Shown here one piece after another: positions 1-9,291 of a stretch of DNA of 30,043 nucleotides; within the stretch, counting starts at the first letter, position 1, and every line of letters begins with the position of its first letter. Both the position numbers and the translations under genes were made by a program. The stretch is from a virus: IMG/VR virus record IMGVR_UViG_3300042528_000450, positions 1-30,043 of that record; one strand, 5' to 3'. The notes beneath the pieces were generated by a model. It saw only the letters and a program-made list of their open reading frames with translations, did no database searches and was not told the origin of the DNA.

Positions 1-77
1 AAGAGTTTCTTCTTAAGCAAGAAGCGCACCTAAAAGTTGGTTGATGGAAGTCTTTTCTTGCTTAAGAAGAAACTCTT
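1..77. repeat. Perfect inverted repeat at window edge
   Basis: Bases 1-23 are the exact reverse complement of bases 55-77, with a 31-base loop between. The repeat starts at the very first base and lies inside a capsid gene, where a 23-bp perfect hairpin would be extraordinary. The simplest reading is a fold-back assembly or library artefact at a contig end, so bases 1 to about 23 are probably not true genome sequence. Confidence 0.85.
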
Positions 78-495
78 GGGCCATTCTAGTGAAAACCTTC
101 GAAAGATCGATGCTTCTACCTTTACGAAGATACTTTTTATCAAGAGAAACTGCGCTATCAAGCGAGTAAGTCTTAAACTTAAGTTCGTCATGGGCAGGGA
201 AAAGCTCGTTTGAGCTAAGTCCACCAGCGACAGATTGAGAGTGAATTCTGATGTAATCTTCATCAGTAACGTCGTGGAAGAGGTCCAGTGCAATCGAAAG
301 ATTGTCATCTTCGCTAAATGGAAGGGTTGAGTAAAGATTCGAAACAGTAGGAGCGTTATTGATAACTTCACTGATAACGGGTCCGACTAAATCTGCAACA
401 GCAGCTTTTGCTTCCTCCGCGACCAGCTTATCCTTAGAGGCGCAAGCCTTAATAAGCTCGATTTGTTCTGGGGTTTCTTGAATACGAATTTTCAT
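13..495 (-). CDS. Major capsid protein, N-terminal part (truncated)
   Basis: The readable product is 160 aa, starting MKIRIQETPEQIELIK. It is the last gene of the head operon, after terL, portal, protease-scaffold and an accessory head protein, which is where the major capsid protein normally lies. An N-terminal helix rich in Lys, Ala and Glu is followed by mixed strand sequence, compatible with an HK97-fold capsid protein, but no motif proves it. Phage capsid proteins usually exceed 300 aa, so this is about half or less. The final residues (LLA) and the stop codon come from the inverted-repeat copy at bases 1-23, so the stop is probably artificial and the gene runs off the window. The start at 495 is 29 nt from the stop of the gene before it. 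Confidence 0.6.
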   Translation of the reverse strand: MKIRIQETPEQIELIKACASKDKLVAEEAKAAVADLVGPVISEVINNAPTVSNLYSTLPFSEDDNLSIALDLFHDVTDEDYIRIHSQSVAGGLSSNELFPAHDELKFKTYSLDSAVSLDKKYLRKGRSIDLSKVFTRMAQEFLLKQEKTSINQLLGALLA

Positions 496-524
496 TTTAA
501 ATTGTTAGTTTATATTGGTTAAGA

Positions 525-1139
525 TTACACGGAGAACTTAAGTCTGGCATAAGCACCAGCAGCGAAGTCTGTATTTTGTTGACTCTCTCTGAGACCAGTT
601 CCAATAAAGGTTCCGACCACAGCATTTCTTTGTTCAGTGGTGAGAGAGGAGTAAGCAACCCCAGTAACCCTACCATTAGCCGCGAGAACCGCAGCGTGAC
701 CGACACCGGGGCAAACGCCACCAGCGAGACCGCGAGCATTAATTTCGACAACGCCGCGAGCAAGAATTGGATTTGCTTCACCAGAAAGAACACACTGGAG
801 ATCAAACTTTTTGGCGGGATAATAAAGAAGATTTTCACCATTTTCATCAAATTGGCGAACGTCTCTAAGAATCATGCCAACAACTTGTCCAGCGTCCCCG
901 GTTCCAGAGGTCGCAACAACTCTTTGAGTAGCATAAGGATATTGCGAAGTGGCATTGCCAAGAGTGTTGGCGAATGGACCGAAGTTGCCATACACGACAG
1001 GATCATCGGAAAGGTTTGCAGAGGACACTTTAACGAAAGTTCCAGCTTCGCCAGAATTTGCGTCTAAAGCATACGAGTTGATCACATCGGCTTCCGCGTA
1101 GGAGCGATTAGGGAGTAAGCGAGTAATTTGCTGTGCCAT
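525..1139 (-). CDS. Accessory capsid (head decoration) protein candidate
   Basis: A 204-aa protein encoded between the protease-scaffold and capsid genes. It is rich in Gly, Ala, Val and Asn, with short beta-prone segments, almost no charged clusters and no membrane segment or coiled coil. Composition and position resemble head-stabilising decoration proteins, which often precede the major capsid gene. There is no diagnostic motif, so the role is inferred from context. Spacing is 24 nt from the upstream gene and 29 nt to the capsid gene. A second capsid-lattice protein or head fibre protein are alternatives. Confidence 0.55.
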   Translation of the reverse strand: MAQQITRLLPNRSYAEADVINSYALDANSGEAGTFVKVSSANLSDDPVVYGNFGPFANTLGNATSQYPYATQRVVATSGTGDAGQVVGMILRDVRQFDENGENLLYYPAKKFDLQCVLSGEANPILARGVVEINARGLAGGVCPGVGHAAVLAANGRVTGVAYSSLTTEQRNAVVGTFIGTGLRESQQNTDFAAGAYARLKFSV

Positions 1140-1163
1140 AGTAGTTATTAGTTAAATTTTGTA

Positions 1164-2669
1164 TTAGTTGGTTGAAACTTGAAGTCCGGTTTTTTTAATT
1201 CTGTCTAAGAGAGTGAGTTCTTGAGAACCTTCTCCAGTGTTGTTGGGGAGAGAAGAGGCTTCCGCTTCTTCTGTTTTAAGTTCTAAGGTTTCTTCGGAGG
1301 TAGAAGCCTTGGATTCTAAGAGTTTTTCTGCGGCCTTTTCAATTTCGGCTCTTTTTGCTTCTTCAAGAGAGGCAAGAGCCTCTTTGCTTTGTTTGGAGAA
1401 AATAATTTCAGCCTTTTCTTGAAACTTCTCGAAAGAGGCTTCGCTTGAATCAAGATTTTTGATATCTTCGATAACAACCTTCTCTTGAGCTTCGGTCAGT
1501 TCGTATTTCTCAAGAATGGTTTGGATTCTGGAATTGAAAAGTTCAGCAGCGGCTTTAGCTTCAAGATCTCTCTTGAGAGATTCAAGTTCTTCCGCAGTTT
1601 GTTTAAATTCGTTTTTGATGGACTCAAGTTCCGAACGGGTCGAATCAAGATCTTTTTGAGCAGCCTCGGCTTTTGATTGCCATTCGGTCTGTTGATCAAA
1701 CACTTTTTTGATCTGAAGGGCGATTTCTGAAGAAGCTTTGGCTTCTTCAAGCTTCGCGATAAGTTGGTTAAACTGATTTTCGTCCATTGAAAGAGATGGT
1801 TTGTTAGCTTTTACATATTTTTTATGTTCTTGGGAAATAGAATCATTATTATTATTATCATTTTCTTTTTCATTTTCCATATTATCTTCGTTTTCTTCTT
1901 GGTTTTCTTCTTCCTCTAACATTATATAAACGCCCTTAACATTTGCGGCAGGAGAAGTAGTAATACCAACGCCTAATCCATAAACAGGACCATTAATTAT
2001 TCTTCTGACTCTTCCTTTATTGGAATATCCAGTTCCTCCATATGCCTTTAAATTATCTTTTAGACTAGAATAAGATTCATCTTCTTCTGACAGTTCTTCA
2101 ACTTCTTCTAAAGAACCTTCTCCGATTCCTAATGTATAATTTCTAAAACCAACTTCCCAAGAAGTTGATAAGCTTTGATATTTTTCGCTTTTTTCGTTAG
2201 AGGCTTCAACAATTTCATCGGCTAATTTTGGAAAAATATGACGATAAATAATTCCAGCAGCGGAAATATAGAATGGGTCTTTCCTGTCTTTGTAAGCTTC
2301 GATTTCGTTATATTCGTATTCTGGTTGTTTGTCAGAAAAAGAAGCATTTATAATATGCCCAACAATTTTATCCTTCATGTGTTCAATGTTGATGGGTTTA
2401 TTGATAAATTGTTTTACCAACTCCATTGCAACGGAAGTCTTAATTGCGTCATCGTTTTCGTTAAATCGGTTTACTACAGCCAAATTAAAAACAACAGGAA
2501 GAACGTCAATATTCTTCTCTACATCAAAAGAAGGGGGCATTAAGGTTTTTCTAGCAGAAGCAACAGATTGTTCTGTAATTCCGTATTTTTTAAACTCACT
2601 AGAATCAATTACGCGAATTGAACCAGCAATTTTAGTAGATAAATTTGAGTTTGATTCTTCTGTCCACAT
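1164..2669 (-). CDS. Prohead maturation protease fused to scaffold domain
   Basis: A 501-aa protein. Residues about 50-180 look like a prohead serine protease of the HK97/T4 gp21 fold. The segment INKPINIEHMKDKIVGHI supplies a candidate catalytic His97, and SLSTSWEV (about 166-173) a candidate Ser followed by Trp-Glu. Residues about 250-280 are a Glu/Asn-rich acidic linker. Residues about 295-460 are a long Glu/Lys/Ala-rich coiled coil typical of an internal scaffold. A protease-scaffold fusion lets one gene supply the removable core and the enzyme that degrades it before DNA packaging. The gene lies 4 nt after the portal gene, which fits the classical portal-protease-capsid order. The active-site assignment is by eye. 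Confidence 0.82.
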   Translation of the reverse strand: MWTEESNSNLSTKIAGSIRVIDSSEFKKYGITEQSVASARKTLMPPSFDVEKNIDVLPVVFNLAVVNRFNENDDAIKTSVAMELVKQFINKPINIEHMKDKIVGHIINASFSDKQPEYEYNEIEAYKDRKDPFYISAAGIIYRHIFPKLADEIVEASNEKSEKYQSLSTSWEVGFRNYTLGIGEGSLEEVEELSEEDESYSSLKDNLKAYGGTGYSNKGRVRRIINGPVYGLGVGITTSPAANVKGVYIMLEEEENQEENEDNMENEKENDNNNNDSISQEHKKYVKANKPSLSMDENQFNQLIAKLEEAKASSEIALQIKKVFDQQTEWQSKAEAAQKDLDSTRSELESIKNEFKQTAEELESLKRDLEAKAAAELFNSRIQTILEKYELTEAQEKVVIEDIKNLDSSEASFEKFQEKAEIIFSKQSKEALASLEEAKRAEIEKAAEKLLESKASTSEETLELKTEEAEASSLPNNTGEGSQELTLLDRIKKTGLQVSTN

Positions 2670-2673
2670 TTTA

Positions 2674-4677
2674 TTAAATTGTTGAATGATATAAGATACT
2701 AGATGCTTCTAATGATAATTCGTGTTCATTAGATATATCTAATATTTTGGGGTTTACACTTAATGAAGCAAGAATTGATGGATTTACAATGACTTCATTT
2801 AATTTATCATTCCACTTGTTCTTATCGCAACCCTGTATAATGGCTAAGGAAATATCGTAAATTAAATCCTTTTTATCCTTACTAAGTTTTTTGAGCGAAA
2901 GCTTTTCCTTGTAAAGGTTTTCGGCTTGTTTTTGAAACTTTGAAATGGTTTCAACGGAAGCCTTAATAGCGTCAACGGCAAAATGGGCTTGGCTTTGTTT
3001 TTCAACACCAGTTCCAGTTGGTCTACCGCCCGTTGGGGCAGAAACTGTTGGATTTTGAGATTGTTGTGTTGATTTATTAGAGGATTCTCCATCAACTTCT
3101 CCAATAGAACCACCAAGAGCCAATGGAGACCAAAATCCCTTCTTTCTTTGATCCACAAAATTTTGTTGTTCTGAACCAAGTTCGTCGGCATTTGGAAAAA
3201 CACCCTTGTCAATAACGTCCATACCTTCTTGAGGAGTGAGAATTCCAAGCTCAACCATTCTAGCAATAAGTCTTTGCATTTCAGAATAATTAAGGGCATC
3301 CGTTCTCTTGAATTCAAGACGCGGCGGTTTTTTTAACCCCATGATTTCACAAATTCTATCAACTTCTTGTTGTAAAAAGTCTTTAAAAAATCTCTCTCTT
3401 ACATCTTCGATTCTTTGAAGAAAGATCTTTAATTTAATTTCTGTATCGGCATACTTACTTTCTCCAAGTAAAATATTATTTAATCCTTCACGAATATCTT
3501 GGTTAAGAACCTCATACTTTTCCTTACCCATTACCTTTTGAAGATCAGGAATAACGAATTCGGCTTTAGTTGTATAATCGGAAACTAAAACACGACCGAC
3601 ACTTTTACTTTTAAAAATGTCTTGCATCGCCTTGAGATTTTGATGATTAATCCCTCCTTTGTCAGGCTCTGCTCCCATTGTAACAAGCAAGATTACATTT
3701 TCAATTGATCTGGCAATAGCTTGATCAACCTTCTTCAATTCCATCTTTTTGTTAATATCGTCCAAAACAGAATAACCCGGAGGAATGGCCAAGGGTTCAT
3801 AATCCTGCTTCTTATAAAAAACAGGATGCAGTTTCATAACGTCCAAAGGAATTTGAATTTCCTTATTAACAATGAAGGTGTTTGCTTTTTTATCCGAATT
3901 ACGAATATCTTTTTTGACTTCTGGCGGTAAAGAGTTAAATAACTCTTTTTCTTTTTCCGTCGTAGGATTCTTCAGTTTTGCCATTTCAAAATTTGTCAAA
4001 ACCTTTGCATAACTATATTCACCAAAATTCATTTGCTCCGTAACTTCGATATCAGCAGGGTTTAGCATTATATATCGAACTGGGATTCTTTTTTCAGAAA
4101 GAGATGGCAAAGGGCTTTCGCTAAAGGCTTTTATAGAATCTTTATTAACCTTTGCATCCAAATGAAGCATAAAAACATTTCCGCTTCTATAAATCTCTCT
4201 AAAAAATTGATCTTTTAAATCATAAATTTTGATTTTATTCAACCAAGCTTCTACAAATTTTCTGCTTTTATCCGTTCCTGTATTTTTCTTAAAATAAATC
4301 TCTGAATTAGAGAATTCCGATAATAAATCAATTGTTGATTTGTAAACTGGAACATTAAAATAAGCCTTTTGAGATAGAACAATAGCATCTCTCACAGAAA
4401 CACCATCGGCAGAATAATCCCAAGGAAGAAGTCCGTCGTCAATGTTCTTAAATCTTTTCCTAACAAGAGAAGAGGTGATCAAATTACTTCTTGAAGAGAT
4501 TCTAGAACCCGAAGAAGAAGATAAGCGGCTACTAGCCACACTTTCTTCTGCGTAATAGCCTTCTCCAATCAACTCTGGAGAAAAATCAATAACAAGAGGT
4601 TCATTATTATTCGGAATTGTTGCCTTGGACAAATTGTTCCAATACTCGTTATTCTTTTTAGTATATCTTCTTGGCAT
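2674..4677 (-). CDS. Portal protein
   Basis: A 667-aa protein immediately downstream of terL. The length is high-normal for T4 gp20-like portals. The first 65 residues are Ser/Asn-rich and probably disordered. The core (about 80-480) contains GLLPWDYSADGVSVRDA, a helix-rich stem region, and ILLGESKYADTEIKLKIFLQ, typical of portals in which the clip/stem is followed by a long helix binding the DNA tunnel. The tail (about 505-560) is Ser/Gln/Gly-rich. The portal forms the dodecameric DNA channel at one capsid vertex and docks the terminase. The call rests on position, size and overall pattern; no short motif is diagnostic. Confidence 0.82.
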   Translation of the reverse strand: MPRRYTKKNNEYWNNLSKATIPNNNEPLVIDFSPELIGEGYYAEESVASSRLSSSSGSRISSRSNLITSSLVRKRFKNIDDGLLPWDYSADGVSVRDAIVLSQKAYFNVPVYKSTIDLLSEFSNSEIYFKKNTGTDKSRKFVEAWLNKIKIYDLKDQFFREIYRSGNVFMLHLDAKVNKDSIKAFSESPLPSLSEKRIPVRYIMLNPADIEVTEQMNFGEYSYAKVLTNFEMAKLKNPTTEKEKELFNSLPPEVKKDIRNSDKKANTFIVNKEIQIPLDVMKLHPVFYKKQDYEPLAIPPGYSVLDDINKKMELKKVDQAIARSIENVILLVTMGAEPDKGGINHQNLKAMQDIFKSKSVGRVLVSDYTTKAEFVIPDLQKVMGKEKYEVLNQDIREGLNNILLGESKYADTEIKLKIFLQRIEDVRERFFKDFLQQEVDRICEIMGLKKPPRLEFKRTDALNYSEMQRLIARMVELGILTPQEGMDVIDKGVFPNADELGSEQQNFVDQRKKGFWSPLALGGSIGEVDGESSNKSTQQSQNPTVSAPTGGRPTGTGVEKQSQAHFAVDAIKASVETISKFQKQAENLYKEKLSLKKLSKDKKDLIYDISLAIIQGCDKNKWNDKLNEVIVNPSILASLSVNPKILDISNEHELSLEASSILYHSTI

Positions 4678-4724
4678 AATGCCATTTACACAAAAGTCTG
4701 AAATTTTAACTTTAAAAGTTACTT

Positions 4725-6632
4725 TCAGATAGCAAAAGGAACAAATGTAGAAACAACCCTTTTCTCTTCTTTAACTTCCAAGGAATCAAAATAAACCTTT
4801 GCCCACCAATTTAAAAGAACCAAAGACGAGTATAAGTCTTTTCTTGGTCTATTTGGCCCTCTTTGTTTTCTCATGTGAAGAGGAAGGTCAAAGGATTGAG
4901 TTCCTTGGGGGCTTGTCGTAACTTCAATATTAGATGTTTGAGTTTTGGTAAGTTCAATATTTTGTTTGCAATAATCAATTAAATCCACCTTACAAGCATC
5001 TTCTGAAGAAGCCCTATATTCTGGTTCCCATTTTAAATCGGCAATTGGAATCTTAGCCTTGCTTTGTGCTTCAAAGTGTTTGTCTCCCAAAAATGCCCCA
5101 GAACCAAATAAAATACGCTTATGATCAATGCTTGCTTGCAGCATTTCATTTGCTGTTCTAATCCAAGAAGAGGATGGATTTCTAAGAAAACAAATCTTAT
5201 GATCTTCTGTATTTATTGAATTTTTAAGAGCCAACAAATCTGTGTGATAATCTTCTGGTTTATCAAACTCTCCTTCCACAAACTTAATTTGTATTTTAGA
5301 ATTCTTGAAAAGCTCACTCTCGTTACATGCGCTTATGAATTGTAAACCGCCGTTCCTATCTCCAATCAAGCCTACAATATTAAAGTGAGTATAAAGATAA
5401 TGAAAATAGGTCATATAGACCTTTAGGGGTTGACCAGTTAAAGCAAAAGAATGAACGATTGCTACTTTGTTCTCTGGTTTTAAAATCTTGCCCACATGCA
5501 TACTGAAAAAGTCTGCCTCCTCACTTTCGGACCAAGAAGGGTCAAGGGATAAAATATATTCTGCCGCAGGGTCTCCAATAATTTCAACAGCAGGGAATTC
5601 TCCTTCTGGAATGGTGCATTGCATCATTCGACTCATTTTGAAATAAGAATCTCCTTCGTCGCCAAACTGTGCGCCAAACTCTCTGTCGAATTGAGCCTTA
5701 CTCATTGTTGCTCTTGCTTGATCGAGAAGATTTTGGTCGTAAAGTTCTGGAGGAGCAAGATCATAAGAAAGCTGAAATACTGCCCGATAAGCGGATATTG
5801 CTCCAGCCTCTTCTCTATTAAATTTTTGAGAATCATGTTGACCCATTATGAGGTCAATAAACTGTTTATACAGCTTATACATATATTCAAATTTGAAAGA
5901 AGGAGAAGAAAGAAGGATGAGTTTGTTATTTGGCCAAACGAATCTTTCTGACTCTTGCATCTTTCCTTGGGCAATTAATCTTGTCTCCAAATCCCGAAGT
6001 TCTTTTCGTTGCGTTGGATTTTCAATAACACCCAAGAAGGGCATGATAATTTCGTTAAAAATCTTTTCTGGCATTGTCAAAAACTCATCAATAACAATTC
6101 GATTAAAACGAAAGCCTCGCAGTCTTTCCCCATTGGCAAGAGGAAGGGCAATAGCCCTACTTCTTCCTATTTTCAATGTCCATTGATCGGTCCCTTTTTG
6201 GATGTAGTTTTTGGTTCCTATACAATCCATCGCAAGCTTTGCCGCTGGTTTAGATAAGATATCTTCAATTTTTGTGAAAATCATTTTAGACTGTCGAAAC
6301 GTTCCTGCAATAACCCCTATGTTGGAACCTTGGTTGAATAAGAGTTCCAAAATCAAATAAATAGCCGTCGAGAATGTTTTTGACATGCCTCGCGCCAGAA
6401 CGTGCATTGTATAATCTGAAATAAATAAAGCTTTTATCAAAATAGCTTGGAATGGAAACAATTTAATACCAAGAAAGAATTCGGTAGCAAATGTTATGTT
6501 ATTTCTTAAGAATTTATAAAGAAGGACGCTAGCTTCGTCTTGCTCAAGCCATCCCTCTTTTTCCAGAATTTCGGCATTTGTTTTGCTTGCCGAATAATCC
6601 ATTCTAAAGCCTTGTTTACCTTTTTCCCACAT
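4725..6632 (-). CDS. terL: Terminase large subunit
   Basis: A 635-aa DNA-packaging motor. The ATPase domain has a Walker A-like HVLARGMSKTF (77-87), in the variant (A)RxxxKT form of phage terminases, Walker B RIVIDEF (178-184), and a coupling motif LLSSPSF (240-246). The nuclease domain has acidic positions at SLDPS (Asp364) and IGDRNGG (Asp425), as expected of the RNase H-like fold that cuts concatemers. The predicted start overlaps the preceding nuclease gene by 17 bp. An internal ATG ten codons later (MDYSAS) would remove the overlap and cannot be excluded. A 47-nt gap containing the imperfect palindrome AACTTTAAAAGTT separates it from the portal gene. Confidence 0.95.
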   Translation of the reverse strand: MWEKGKQGFRMDYSASKTNAEILEKEGWLEQDEASVLLYKFLRNNITFATEFFLGIKLFPFQAILIKALFISDYTMHVLARGMSKTFSTAIYLILELLFNQGSNIGVIAGTFRQSKMIFTKIEDILSKPAAKLAMDCIGTKNYIQKGTDQWTLKIGRSRAIALPLANGERLRGFRFNRIVIDEFLTMPEKIFNEIIMPFLGVIENPTQRKELRDLETRLIAQGKMQESERFVWPNNKLILLSSPSFKFEYMYKLYKQFIDLIMGQHDSQKFNREEAGAISAYRAVFQLSYDLAPPELYDQNLLDQARATMSKAQFDREFGAQFGDEGDSYFKMSRMMQCTIPEGEFPAVEIIGDPAAEYILSLDPSWSESEEADFFSMHVGKILKPENKVAIVHSFALTGQPLKVYMTYFHYLYTHFNIVGLIGDRNGGLQFISACNESELFKNSKIQIKFVEGEFDKPEDYHTDLLALKNSINTEDHKICFLRNPSSSWIRTANEMLQASIDHKRILFGSGAFLGDKHFEAQSKAKIPIADLKWEPEYRASSEDACKVDLIDYCKQNIELTKTQTSNIEVTTSPQGTQSFDLPLHMRKQRGPNRPRKDLYSSLVLLNWWAKVYFDSLEVKEEKRVVSTFVPFAI

Positions 6633-7548
6633 ATTTTTTGTCTAAATAATATTGAATATCACATTTATGCAAATCTATTCCAAAGTATAGAATTCTTTTA
6701 GTTATATCTTGTGCATCTTCTCTTGTCTTACAAAAGACAAATTGAATTACTTCTGGATATTTTAAACATAACTTTCTTACATTAGAGAATGCGTATGATA
6801 AATTTGTAGCATATTTTCCTAAAAGATTTGAACGAATTATTTCCGTTATAGAAGACTCTACAACAACAAAAAGAAAACTATTGAATAATTTAGCCCTTTC
6901 GACTTCTTTTGTAAATCTCTCAAAACCAACCCCAAAGGTTCCCTTAAAATCGGTTGGCGATTTCCTGTCTATAAAAGTTTTGTTATAATGAATTCCTCCC
7001 GCGCAGTAATCACCAAAATCCAATTTATTTACGATGTAATTAGAAAAAGAAAAGGGTTTTTGTTCTCTTGTGTCTCTGTGGATTTCTATCTTGTTTAATT
7101 CCTCTTCAGAGACGGTCCAGAAGTTCTCTGGAAGAGGTTTGTCATAGAAAAGATCTAAACCCAAATTATCTGCCAGTTCTTTCTTTGATTCGAAGAAGTT
7201 TTCACAAGTAATCAGTCCTGCTCTTTTCTTGAGAATGTAGTAATTTTGAGAAGGAAGGTGGGTAAGTCCATATTTCTTTTTGTCTGCGCTTAATTCATGA
7301 ATGACAACATCCCTCCCTTCTTTTCTAGAACATCCTTTTAAAAAGGTGTTCCTTGTTTTTAGAGAATTAAAACACTCACCAAGGTATTGTTCTGGATTGG
7401 AAAAGTTTATCAAGGAACCATCTAAACGATCTCTATTTGGAAAGTTTTTTTGATAGTATGCGGCGACTCCTCCATGAATCTTTACATGGATGTGTAAACC
7501 CGCCTCTTTTTTAAAGGAGGCTCCGCATTCTACGCATTTAAAATTCAT
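6616..7548 (-). CDS. C2H2 zinc finger - ERCC4-type nuclease
   Basis: A 310-aa protein with two recognisable parts. Residues 5-25 form a classical C2H2 finger (C5, C8, H21, H25). Residues about 155-260 match the ERCC4/XPF/Mus81 nuclease family: HRDTREQKP, FGDYCAGG and FIDRKSPTDFKG give the GDX(n)-D/ERK-x3-D type active site, followed by ERF and FVVVES. Family members cut branched or flapped DNA. The gene sits directly upstream of terL and overlaps it by 17 bp; its ATG overlaps the stop of the previous gene (ATGA). This suggests a role in resolving replication or recombination branches before packaging, as T4 gp49 and T7 gp3 do with unrelated folds. Function is inferred; the domain is clear. 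Confidence 0.85.
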   Translation of the reverse strand: MNFKCVECGASFKKEAGLHIHVKIHGGVAAYYQKNFPNRDRLDGSLINFSNPEQYLGECFNSLKTRNTFLKGCSRKEGRDVVIHELSADKKKYGLTHLPSQNYYILKKRAGLITCENFFESKKELADNLGLDLFYDKPLPENFWTVSEEELNKIEIHRDTREQKPFSFSNYIVNKLDFGDYCAGGIHYNKTFIDRKSPTDFKGTFGVGFERFTKEVERAKLFNSFLFVVVESSITEIIRSNLLGKYATNLSYAFSNVRKLCLKYPEVIQFVFCKTREDAQDITKRILYFGIDLHKCDIQYYLDKKYVGKR

Positions 7549-8606
7549 AACAATTCAACTCTTCCAATTCCAAAAACCCGACCCTTCAATTCTTCAACTG
7601 ATTCAAGTCTATCGATTTCTTCTTCAATAAGTTTGTTTTGCATCTCTGCCACTAAAATCATTCTTTCTCTTTCTTGGTAATTTTGGAAAATCTCAACTAT
7701 TGCAAGGAAGTTGGTTGACTTTTCTCCATTTTTTTCAAGCCTTTTTGCTCTACTTCCATTAAGTTTGTCAATCAACGAATCAATTCGTTTTTCACACTTA
7801 TCGAGTTCGTCAGAAGTCGCTTTAAGGTGTTCTGTTAATCTTACAGACAAATCTTCCGAAGCAATATCTTCGCTCTCCAACATGTGATTGAATTGATCCA
7901 ATCTTTTTTGGATTTTTGTTTTTCTTACATAATTCGAACAAAGCATCATATACATGTTTAATTCGTCAGCAGTAAGATCGTCCTTATTCCAAACCGCTCT
8001 TACAAATTCTGATTCAAATAAATCTCTATCTCCCAGAGTTTTATAGGAGTTGATTTCTTGCTCTAATTTATACGCCTTATAATATCTAAGAAGGGATTCT
8101 ATGTTCTTCTTGTTTTTAAGGGTTAGTTGCGAAAAGTCTTCAGAAAGATTTTCTCCCGTCCATTTATTCACTCTTCGAATTGCAGAAAGAGGAACTTTGG
8201 GGCAATACCATTTTGCGTCTGCGGCTAGTTCTGATTCGTCTACAATGTCGTTCCTATGTCTGTATAGAAACTCTTGAACTGCGCGATGCTCTGCTGACAA
8301 GGGCTTAAGATCATCATCACCAAACACAAGTTTTGTTATTTCCAAAACATTCATAGAAGAGTTGATCCTATCACTCCTCATGAATTCAATCTGCGAATCA
8401 GTGAAATTAACAAATTTCTTTTTTTCGCTTTTTGTGGTATTGTATTGTCTACCTTGTTCTGCTAAAAAAGAACGAATAGCCCGACCCTCCTTACTTCTTC
8501 CATCGAGGCTTTCGTCTCTAAAAACGGTTTGGGTAATAAGGTTGAGGTCTTGGTTTTTTTTAAATTCCTCCAAGACTTTTTCTTTTTGCTCTTGGGAGAG
8601 GGTCAT
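7545..8606 (-). CDS. DNA-binding protein with duplicated N-terminal domain; terminase small subunit candidate
   Basis: A 353-aa protein. The first 125 residues contain two related units of about 45 aa: ITQTVFRDESLDGRSKEGRA followed by FLAEQ, and ITKLVFGDDDLKPLSAEHRA followed by FLYRH. Both have a helix-turn-helix look. The C-terminal part (about 225-345) is a charged coiled coil. Small terminase subunits commonly pair an N-terminal HTH with a central oligomerisation coiled coil and lie just upstream of terL; here only the nuclease gene intervenes. It is larger than typical TerS (100-200 aa), so a separate transcription or packaging regulator is possible. ATGA overlaps occur on both sides, indicating translational coupling. 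Confidence 0.5.
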   Translation of the reverse strand: MTLSQEQKEKVLEEFKKNQDLNLITQTVFRDESLDGRSKEGRAIRSFLAEQGRQYNTTKSEKKKFVNFTDSQIEFMRSDRINSSMNVLEITKLVFGDDDLKPLSAEHRAVQEFLYRHRNDIVDESELAADAKWYCPKVPLSAIRRVNKWTGENLSEDFSQLTLKNKKNIESLLRYYKAYKLEQEINSYKTLGDRDLFESEFVRAVWNKDDLTADELNMYMMLCSNYVRKTKIQKRLDQFNHMLESEDIASEDLSVRLTEHLKATSDELDKCEKRIDSLIDKLNGSRAKRLEKNGEKSTNFLAIVEIFQNYQERERMILVAEMQNKLIEEEIDRLESVEELKGRVFGIGRVELL

Positions 8607-9289
8607 GGCAAAATGTCATTTTCTATAATTACTTGCTTGGCTAATTCGTAGAATTTCTTTTTAAGATTAGTTATTTGCTTGTATCTGTTGGACTTCCGTT
8701 CTGATGTTGTATCCTTTTTAAAATTCATTTTTTTGGCAACAGTTTCTTCCTCCAAACCTTCGATATATAACATTCTATAAATTTCTCTGTGTCTTGTGTT
8801 TGACAATTGAGAAAGGATTTTGGAATGTATTTCTTCTATCTTTTCTTCATAGTTAAAGCAAGAAACCTCTTTTAATGTATTAATTATTTCTGAATCATTA
8901 ATGCTTACTGGAATTTTTATGTCATAAGCATTTTTTTTGCTTTTTTCCCATTTTAAATAAAGCTTACACGAAGAATCTTGTTTTAAACTCTTTGTTCGAC
9001 TACAGGACTCTGCACCAGTATTGAATTCACACTTCAAACATGGCTTGGCAAAATTTGCATAATTGTTTCTGACCAAATTAAATATTTGATTAGAAATAAC
9101 ACTACTGCACCAAGGTTTAAAAGCTCGACTTTGATCCCACAAACTCCACTTTGTATAAATGTGGGTTCTGATGATTTGACAAACATCGTCGTAATCCATC
9201 CAAGAAAGGGCATCCAGTTGCCATTTCACACGATTACGAACAAGTAGTTCGTTTATTTCGTCAAGTTTATCTTCAAATGAATAATTCAT
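8603..9289 (-). CDS. Sigma-70-like factor with zinc-binding insert
   Basis: About 228 aa from the ATG at 9289; an upstream in-frame start would run into the previous gene. The segment MDYDDVCQIIRTHIYTKW, then FKPWCSSVISNQIFNLVRNN, resembles sigma region 2, the -10 binding and core-RNAP contact helix pair. The C-terminal part (about 155-225: HREIYRMLYIEGLEEETVAK, then a Lys/Arg-rich helix) resembles region 4 HTH. Between them lies a Cys cluster (CLKC, then SCS and SSC), probably a zinc-binding insert. In an operon with head genes this could be a late-gene sigma factor. It starts 2 nt after the zinc-ribbon gene and overlaps the next start by ATGA. A transcription regulator of another family is the alternative. 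Confidence 0.68.
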   Translation of the reverse strand: MNYSFEDKLDEINELLVRNRVKWQLDALSWMDYDDVCQIIRTHIYTKWSLWDQSRAFKPWCSSVISNQIFNLVRNNYANFAKPCLKCEFNTGAESCSRTKSLKQDSSCKLYLKWEKSKKNAYDIKIPVSINDSEIINTLKEVSCFNYEEKIEEIHSKILSQLSNTRHREIYRMLYIEGLEEETVAKKMNFKKDTTSERKSNRYKQITNLKKKFYELAKQVIIENDILP

Positions 9290-9291
9290 TA

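Noticed and set aside
576-1067. 163-aa plus-strand ORF
   Set aside because: Antisense to the accessory head gene within a continuous minus-strand operon.
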